Shown here: positions 5,615 to 9,021 of the stretch, piece after piece
Layout: each line of letters opens with the position of its first letter
How positions within the stretch are numbered: the stretch's first letter is position 1
From: Bacilli bacterium
GTDB taxonomy: Bacteria; Bacillota_I; Bacilli_A; Haloplasmatales; Haloplasmataceae
DNA: 9,021 bases
Assembly: GCA_012513195.1 (NCBI GenBank)
Contig: JAAZCR010000043.1
Location: 1 to 9,021, forward strand
Direction: 5' to 3'
The notes under the pieces: model-generated
What the model was told of the DNA's origin: nothing
Database searches by the model: none
The model's input: the letters and a program-made list of their open reading frames with translations, nothing else
Program-made: the position numbers and the translations under genes

Positions 5615-7254
5615 TACGATAATTTTATTTGTTTAAGCAAAGCTAAATCAGGTAAGGAATTTACGATTATATGGTTATCTGATACGGTAATTAGTTTATT
5701 ATCTCTGATTATACCTTTCTTTATTTCACTATCGTGGGTAATATCACCAAGGTGAGTTAATTCATCATTAAAATTATATATGGCATAGAAATAACGCGCA
5801 TTACTTATATGGTCTTCACTAATCCAATACAGTACTGGGAAACCAATAATCTTTTTTGTTTTATCAAGTAATAAAGATTTAGCATCATATAAAACTTCAG
5901 AATATACGCTTTGATAATCTTTATAGAGATAGGTTTCCTTATCAAGAATTTTGATTTCGTCAGTGGAACTAACATCATATAAGGAAATGCTTAATCCTTG
6001 TGGTTCATCTTTACCATCATATACTAAACCAAATCCAATTATTCTATTGTCACCAACATAAATTAAGTTGGTATTATAACCAGAAAACTCATTAATACTA
6101 TTGACTTTTAGATTATTAATATTTGTTAAATCGATAATATAGAAAGCATCTTTATTACTAAAGGTATCAACATAAGCACGATCTTTATAAAACAAAGCAC
6201 TTTGAATCTCTTTACCATCAGTAAAGTTTTCTAGTTTACTTATTACTTTGAGTTTGTCATTAAAAACATATAAGTTTCCTTTATTAGGTAAGGTAGTAAT
6301 TAGACGAAGTTTACCTTGATATTCATTTAATGCATTCTTATCTAATACATAACCCTTAACCCGGGCTAATCCTGTGATTTGGAGGGAGTGATTATTGATG
6401 CGAATGATGATGGAACTTTCGGAATTACCGGTTTCTTCATCAAAGATTTCTTCAGCAATATAGATATTTAAAGGCGATTGATATACCACTTGACCAAGTC
6501 CTAAATAACTAATCATGTTACTTTTATCTAGTACATCTACATTGGTTTTAAAAATATTGATAAAATTTTTGGAAAATGTATCTTTAATATAAAAGATTTT
6601 ATCATAAGAAAGATACTTAACTACTTTGTTTTCTAAATAACTAGGTCGTTTATTAGTTTCTTGCTCAATAATTTGGGAAGTTACTAAATATATTTCCTTA
6701 TCAATTAGACTTGAAGAAACAAGAACACCATCAACCATTATTTCTTTAAATAAAGAGAAATCCGCTTTATTATAAATATTAATAATGGTATTCTTATCAA
6801 GTTCACCTATTACGATAAGTTTATCTTTGGTCTGATAAAGAAATAACGGTGTGGTATGGGGAATAGTAATTTGTTTGATAATATCTAAACCATCTAAAGT
6901 AGTCACAATAACCTGATTATTGGAAATACTATAAATATTTTTATCATCACTTATAACTGTATTCACAAAGATAACTCGTTCATCATGTACATTAACAGGG
7001 ATGATTCTTGAGACTTGGTAATCAAGATCTTTTCTCATTACTTTCGCATTAACATGACTTAATTTCTTAAATTCATTATAAGAATTAAATGTTATGTAAG
7101 TAGGTTTTTGCGCATTTAGATAAACATAAGTAGTAGAAATTATAATCATAAGAAATAAGAGGAAAAATTGTAAGAATTGATACTTCCTTTTATGATTGAT
7201 TTTCCATATTACCAAGATAAAAATTACTACTGAAACTAAATAACCTAGTAACAT
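5614..7254 (-). CDS. Membrane-anchored C-terminal beta-propeller protein (PF09826-like)
   Basis: A 546-residue protein with two N-terminal membrane helices (about 2-17 and 28-47) joined by the basic loop KINHKRKYQ, which predicts the rest outside the cell. After FNSYNEFKKL (56-65), like the S-Y-x-E-L start of this family, about 480 residues resemble the beta-propeller proteins described as distantly related to WD40 (Beta_propel, PF09826). Matching blocks are KGYVLDKNALNEYQGKLRLITT (300-321, split here at conserved GYV and LR-TT positions), LYVFNDKLKVISKLENF (328-344), FYKDRAYVDTF (355-365), FYIIDLTNINNLKV (371-384), SGYNTNLIYVGDNRIIGFG (391-409), and SISLYDV-SEVLYDAKSLLLD-GFPV (422-474). No catalytic site is recognised; such propellers are thought to bind ligands or proteins. 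The gene precedes the sigma/anti-sigma pair, suggesting an envelope sensor or target, which is inference. The ATG at 7254 uses GAGGTG, which is buried in a hairpin. Confidence 0.8.
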   Translation of the reverse strand: MLLGYLVSVVIFILVIWKINHKRKYQFLQFFLLFLMIIISTTYVYLNAQKPTYITFNSYNEFKKLSHVNAKVMRKDLDYQVSRIIPVNVHDERVIFVNTVISDDKNIYSISNNQVIVTTLDGLDIIKQITIPHTTPLFLYQTKDKLIVIGELDKNTIINIYNKADFSLFKEIMVDGVLVSSSLIDKEIYLVTSQIIEQETNKRPSYLENKVVKYLSYDKIFYIKDTFSKNFINIFKTNVDVLDKSNMISYLGLGQVVYQSPLNIYIAEEIFDEETGNSESSIIIRINNHSLQITGLARVKGYVLDKNALNEYQGKLRLITTLPNKGNLYVFNDKLKVISKLENFTDGKEIQSALFYKDRAYVDTFSNKDAFYIIDLTNINNLKVNSINEFSGYNTNLIYVGDNRIIGFGLVYDGKDEPQGLSISLYDVSSTDEIKILDKETYLYKDYQSVYSEVLYDAKSLLLDKTKKIIGFPVLYWISEDHISNARYFYAIYNFNDELTHLGDITHDSEIKKGIIRDNKLITVSDNHIIVNSLPDLALLKQIKLS

Positions 7255-7293
7255 AAAAATGCCACCTCATAATTATTATGAGGTGACTTTTTT
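7255..7293 (-). terminator. prfA terminator hairpin that also buries the next gene's ribosome binding site
   Basis: A palindrome of 11+1+11 nt (7263-7285) is flanked by A6 upstream (7293-7288) and T5 downstream (7259-7255) in the transcript, starting 14 bp after the prfA stop. It fits an intrinsic terminator. Its descending arm contains GAGGTG (7268-7263), the ribosome binding site of the propeller gene, and the T tract ends directly before that gene's ATG. The element can therefore act as terminator and as translational lock for any read-through transcript. Confidence 0.65.
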
Positions 7294-7306
7294 ATCTCAA
7301 TACCAA

Positions 7307-8377
7307 CTAAATATTGGGTTCCTCCGCTAATTGACGTTTTTGATCTTCGGTAATTAAAGCTTCAATGATGGGATCTAATTTACCTTCCATGACGCGGTCT
7401 AATTGTTGAATGGTAAAGCCAATGCGATGGTCGGTAACACGGTTTTGGGGATAATTGTATGTTCTGATTTTTTCACTCCGTTCACCAGTACCAATCTTTG
7501 ATCTTCTAATCGCACCTTCGCGTTCTTCAATTTCTTTTTGTTTCATTTCTAAGAGACGAGCTCTTAATACTTTTAAAGCATTAACTTTATTTTCATGTTG
7601 GCTCTTCGCATCTTGGCAAGATACTACTACACCAGTAGGAATGTGGGTGACTCTAACTGCGGAATAGGTAGTATTAACAGATTGTCCACCTGGACCAGAT
7701 GAACAGAACGTATCGATTCGGACTTCATTCATATTCAGTTCAAAATCAATTTCTTCTGCTTCAGGCATGACGTAAACTGTCGCAACAGAGGTATGAATGC
7801 GTCCTTGCGTTTCGGTGATTGGTACCCGTTGTACGCGGTGGGCACCTGATTCATATTTCAGGAAGGAGTAAACGCGATCACCAGAAATCATGAATTGGAT
7901 TTGGGAATATCCTCCCATTTCACTAGGTTCAGCGTTTAAGAGTTCTACCTTCCAGCCTTTGCTTTCAGCATACTTACAATACATCCGATAGAGGTCACCA
8001 GCGAAGATGTTCGCTTCATCACCACCAGCAGCACCACGAATTTCGACGATAACGTTCTTTTCATCGTTAGGGTCCTTTGGTAGTAATAAAATCTTTAATT
8101 CCTCTTCCAATTTAGGCAACAAGGGTTTCTTTTCTTCTAGTTCCGCTTCCGCCATTTCGGCAATTTCAGGGTCATCGTCATGGCACATTTCTTTTAAATC
8201 GTTTATTTGTTTAACTAAATCTTTATATTCGTTATATTTTTCAACTATCGTTTCTAATGAACGCAGTTCTTTGGATAATTCCGCTAACTTTTTAATATCT
8301 GTGGCAATTTTAGGGTCTGCGAGCAATTCATTAATTTTATTATATCGTTGTACCACAGCTTCTAAACGGTCAAACAT
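7307..8377 (-). CDS. prfA: Peptide chain release factor 1 (RF1)
   Basis: RF1 recognises UAA and UAG in the ribosomal A site and triggers hydrolysis of peptidyl-tRNA. The 356-residue product has normal length: an N-terminal coiled domain 1 (about 1-100), the GAAGGDEA segment (115-122), the stop-codon recognition motif P-x-T as PIT (186-188) in RVPITETQGRIHTS, and the catalytic GGQ (230-232) in SSGPGGQSVNTTYSAVR. The P-x-T rather than SPF motif separates it from RF2. Gln232 is the expected PrmC target. The reading frame extends to a GTG at 8386, but that codon overlaps the AAGGAG site; the ATG at 8377 has 8-nt spacing and gives the typical start MFDRLEAV. It follows a DUF4870-like gene by 56 bp and ends in a hairpin terminator. 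Confidence 0.97.
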   Translation of the reverse strand: MFDRLEAVVQRYNKINELLADPKIATDIKKLAELSKELRSLETIVEKYNEYKDLVKQINDLKEMCHDDDPEIAEMAEAELEEKKPLLPKLEEELKILLLPKDPNDEKNVIVEIRGAAGGDEANIFAGDLYRMYCKYAESKGWKVELLNAEPSEMGGYSQIQFMISGDRVYSFLKYESGAHRVQRVPITETQGRIHTSVATVYVMPEAEEIDFELNMNEVRIDTFCSSGPGGQSVNTTYSAVRVTHIPTGVVVSCQDAKSQHENKVNALKVLRARLLEMKQKEIEEREGAIRRSKIGTGERSEKIRTYNYPQNRVTDHRIGFTIQQLDRVMEGKLDPIIEALITEDQKRQLAEEPNI

Positions 8378-8385
8378 TCTACTCA

Positions 8386-8391
8386 CTCCTT
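8386..8391 (-). promoter_or_regulatory. prfA ribosome binding site (decides the start)
   Basis: AAGGAG (8391-8386) lies 8 nt before the ATG at 8377. The in-frame GTG at 8386-8384 would share a base with this site and cannot use it. Confidence 0.8.
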
Positions 8392-8410
8392 AGTAAAAAT
8401 CCAACAATAT

Positions 8411-8416
8411 ATTATA
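8411..8416 (-). promoter_or_regulatory. Candidate prfA -10 box
   Basis: TATAAT (8416-8411) lies 33 bp before the prfA start in a 56-bp intergenic gap. No good -35 is found 16-18 bp upstream (TTTTAG is the best match). prfA may have its own weak promoter here or be read from the upstream genes. Confidence 0.35.
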
Positions 8417-8433
8417 CAACATTTATTTCAAGA

Positions 8434-8805
8434 CTAAAAGATGCGAATCGCAAGTTCAGGATTATAACGCTTGCCATTAATCGCCTTAATTAAACCAATT
8501 ATAGACATTACGACAAAATAAACGAGACTCAGGTAAACAAGACTAAAGTTAAGATTCAAATGTATCAAATGTAAGAGCTTATCAATAATGAGTCCTAATA
8601 TATAAATAACGACTGCTGTAATCAAAACATTAAAATAACTTTGGCAATGATTTCTTGTGAATTGTTTACCTAACAGTAAAAATATAATTGGCACTATTAA
8701 AGGTAAATAGCCAAAGGGGTATAAGAAATTGAGGAAACCACTCATTCCTAATAAACCGATAATCCAGACGATGATGGCTAAGGTATTATCGCGTGAACGT
8801 GCCAT
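8434..8805 (-). CDS. Small integral membrane protein, DUF4870-like
   Basis: The 123-residue protein is almost entirely hydrophobic with three or four predicted membrane helices (about 8-26, 29-46, 56-77 and 86-108). The end, IIGLIKAINGKRYNPELAIRIF, matches the conserved close of the DUF4870 (Tic20-like) family, where a helix runs into I-x-AANGK-x-Y-x-P-L-x-I-R. The Phe/Tyr-rich segment around residue 57 (CQSYFNVLITAVVIY) fits the family's FQISL-type region. The start ATG at 8805 follows AAAGGAGG, which lies in the end of the upstream MATE gene; the two genes are 1 bp apart, so they are co-transcribed and probably translationally coupled. Molecular role unknown. Confidence 0.75.
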   Translation of the reverse strand: MARSRDNTLAIIVWIIGLLGMSGFLNFLYPFGYLPLIVPIIFLLLGKQFTRNHCQSYFNVLITAVVIYILGLIIDKLLHLIHLNLNFSLVYLSLVYFVVMSIIGLIKAINGKRYNPELAIRIF

Positions 8806-8806
8806 A

Positions 8807-9021
8807 TTATCCCTCCTTTAGGGCAAGTTTAAACATCTCTTTATTTCTAATATATATTTTAAACCAGAGATAAATGACTGTTCCCTTAAATATGGAAGAA
8901 ATCGTTAAGGCTAACCAAATGCCATTTAAACCATAAAATTTAATAAAGAGGTAAGCTATCGGAATTCGTAAAGCATTAAATGATAAACTAACGATGGATT
9001 GAGGAATAGTCTTACCTAAAC
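8807..9021 (-). CDS. MATE-family efflux transporter, C-terminal end (partial)
   Basis: The last 70 codons of a gene that continues beyond the window edge end in a TAA at 8809-8807. The translation, with SLSFNALRIPIAYLFIKF, GLNGIWLALTISSIFKG and IYLWFKIYIRNKE, shows the final two membrane helices of MATE (NorM/DinF type) exporters: an L-R-I-P-A-Y helix, a G-L-x-G-x-W-x-A turn, and a short basic tail. MATE proteins expel drugs or metabolites in exchange for sodium ions or protons. Substrate and subfamily cannot be told from this fragment. The stop codon is 1 bp from the start of the DUF4870-like gene, whose ribosome binding site lies in this coding end. Confidence 0.8.
   Translation of the reverse strand, partial: LGKTIPQSIVSLSFNALRIPIAYLFIKFYGLNGIWLALTISSIFKGTVIYLWFKIYIRNKEMFKLALKEG

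Noticed and set aside
8378..8386. GTG start adding 3 residues to RF1
   Set aside because: The GTG overlaps the AAGGAG ribosome binding site; the ATG at 8377 gives the typical RF1 start.
7455..8393. Plus-strand open frames opposite prfA
   Set aside because: Serine- and phenylalanine-rich translations of the complementary strand of a conserved gene, without start signals.

Overview
The window is AT-rich, and every gene and RNA that I can support lies on the minus strand, so transcription runs from high to low coordinates. The conserved genes (eno, secG, smpB, ssrA, prfA, prmC), strong Shine-Dalgarno sequences and TTGaca/TATAAT promoters point to a low-GC Bacillota/Mycoplasmatota lineage. secG and smpB are adjacent, without the rnr gene that sits between them in Bacillus; this and the base composition suggest a relative of Acholeplasmatales, Izemoplasmatales, Haloplasmatales or Erysipelotrichales rather than Bacillus. 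That placement is inference. Tryptophan is encoded by TGG and the sigma gene ends in TGA, so the standard bacterial code fits.

In the direction of transcription: (1) 9021-8434 holds the 3' end of a MATE-family exporter gene, one base from a small DUF4870-like membrane protein. (2) 8377-7307 is prfA (release factor RF1), closed by a hairpin that also contains the ribosome binding site of the next gene. (3) 7254-4604 is an envelope-signalling module: a membrane-anchored beta-propeller protein, an ECF sigma factor with a TTG start, and a small single-pass protein overlapping the sigma gene by 4 bp, the probable anti-sigma factor. Long perfect hairpins close the propeller gene (20 bp) and the sigma pair (19 bp). 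(4) 4603-4015 contains no intact gene, only a 63-codon stop-to-stop remnant and AT-rich sequence. (5) 4014-3166 is prmC, which methylates the GGQ glutamine of release factors. prfA and prmC are neighbours in most related genomes; here the sigma module and decayed sequence lie between them. (6) 2965-1670 is eno with a strong promoter and a palindrome upstream. (7) 1567-787 is secG then smpB. (8) 717-371 is tmRNA (ssrA), with its own strong promoter and an encoded tag GNANLRYAA. (9) 322-116 is a broken zinc-ribbon gene with two in-frame TAA codons. A bidirectional-looking terminator overlaps its end.

Functionally, SmpB and tmRNA form the trans-translation ribosome-rescue system, RF1 and PrmC the termination system, SecG part of the protein export channel, and enolase a step of glycolysis. 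The least ordinary part is the ECF sigma/anti-sigma/beta-propeller module with structured leader RNAs and its position between prfA and prmC.
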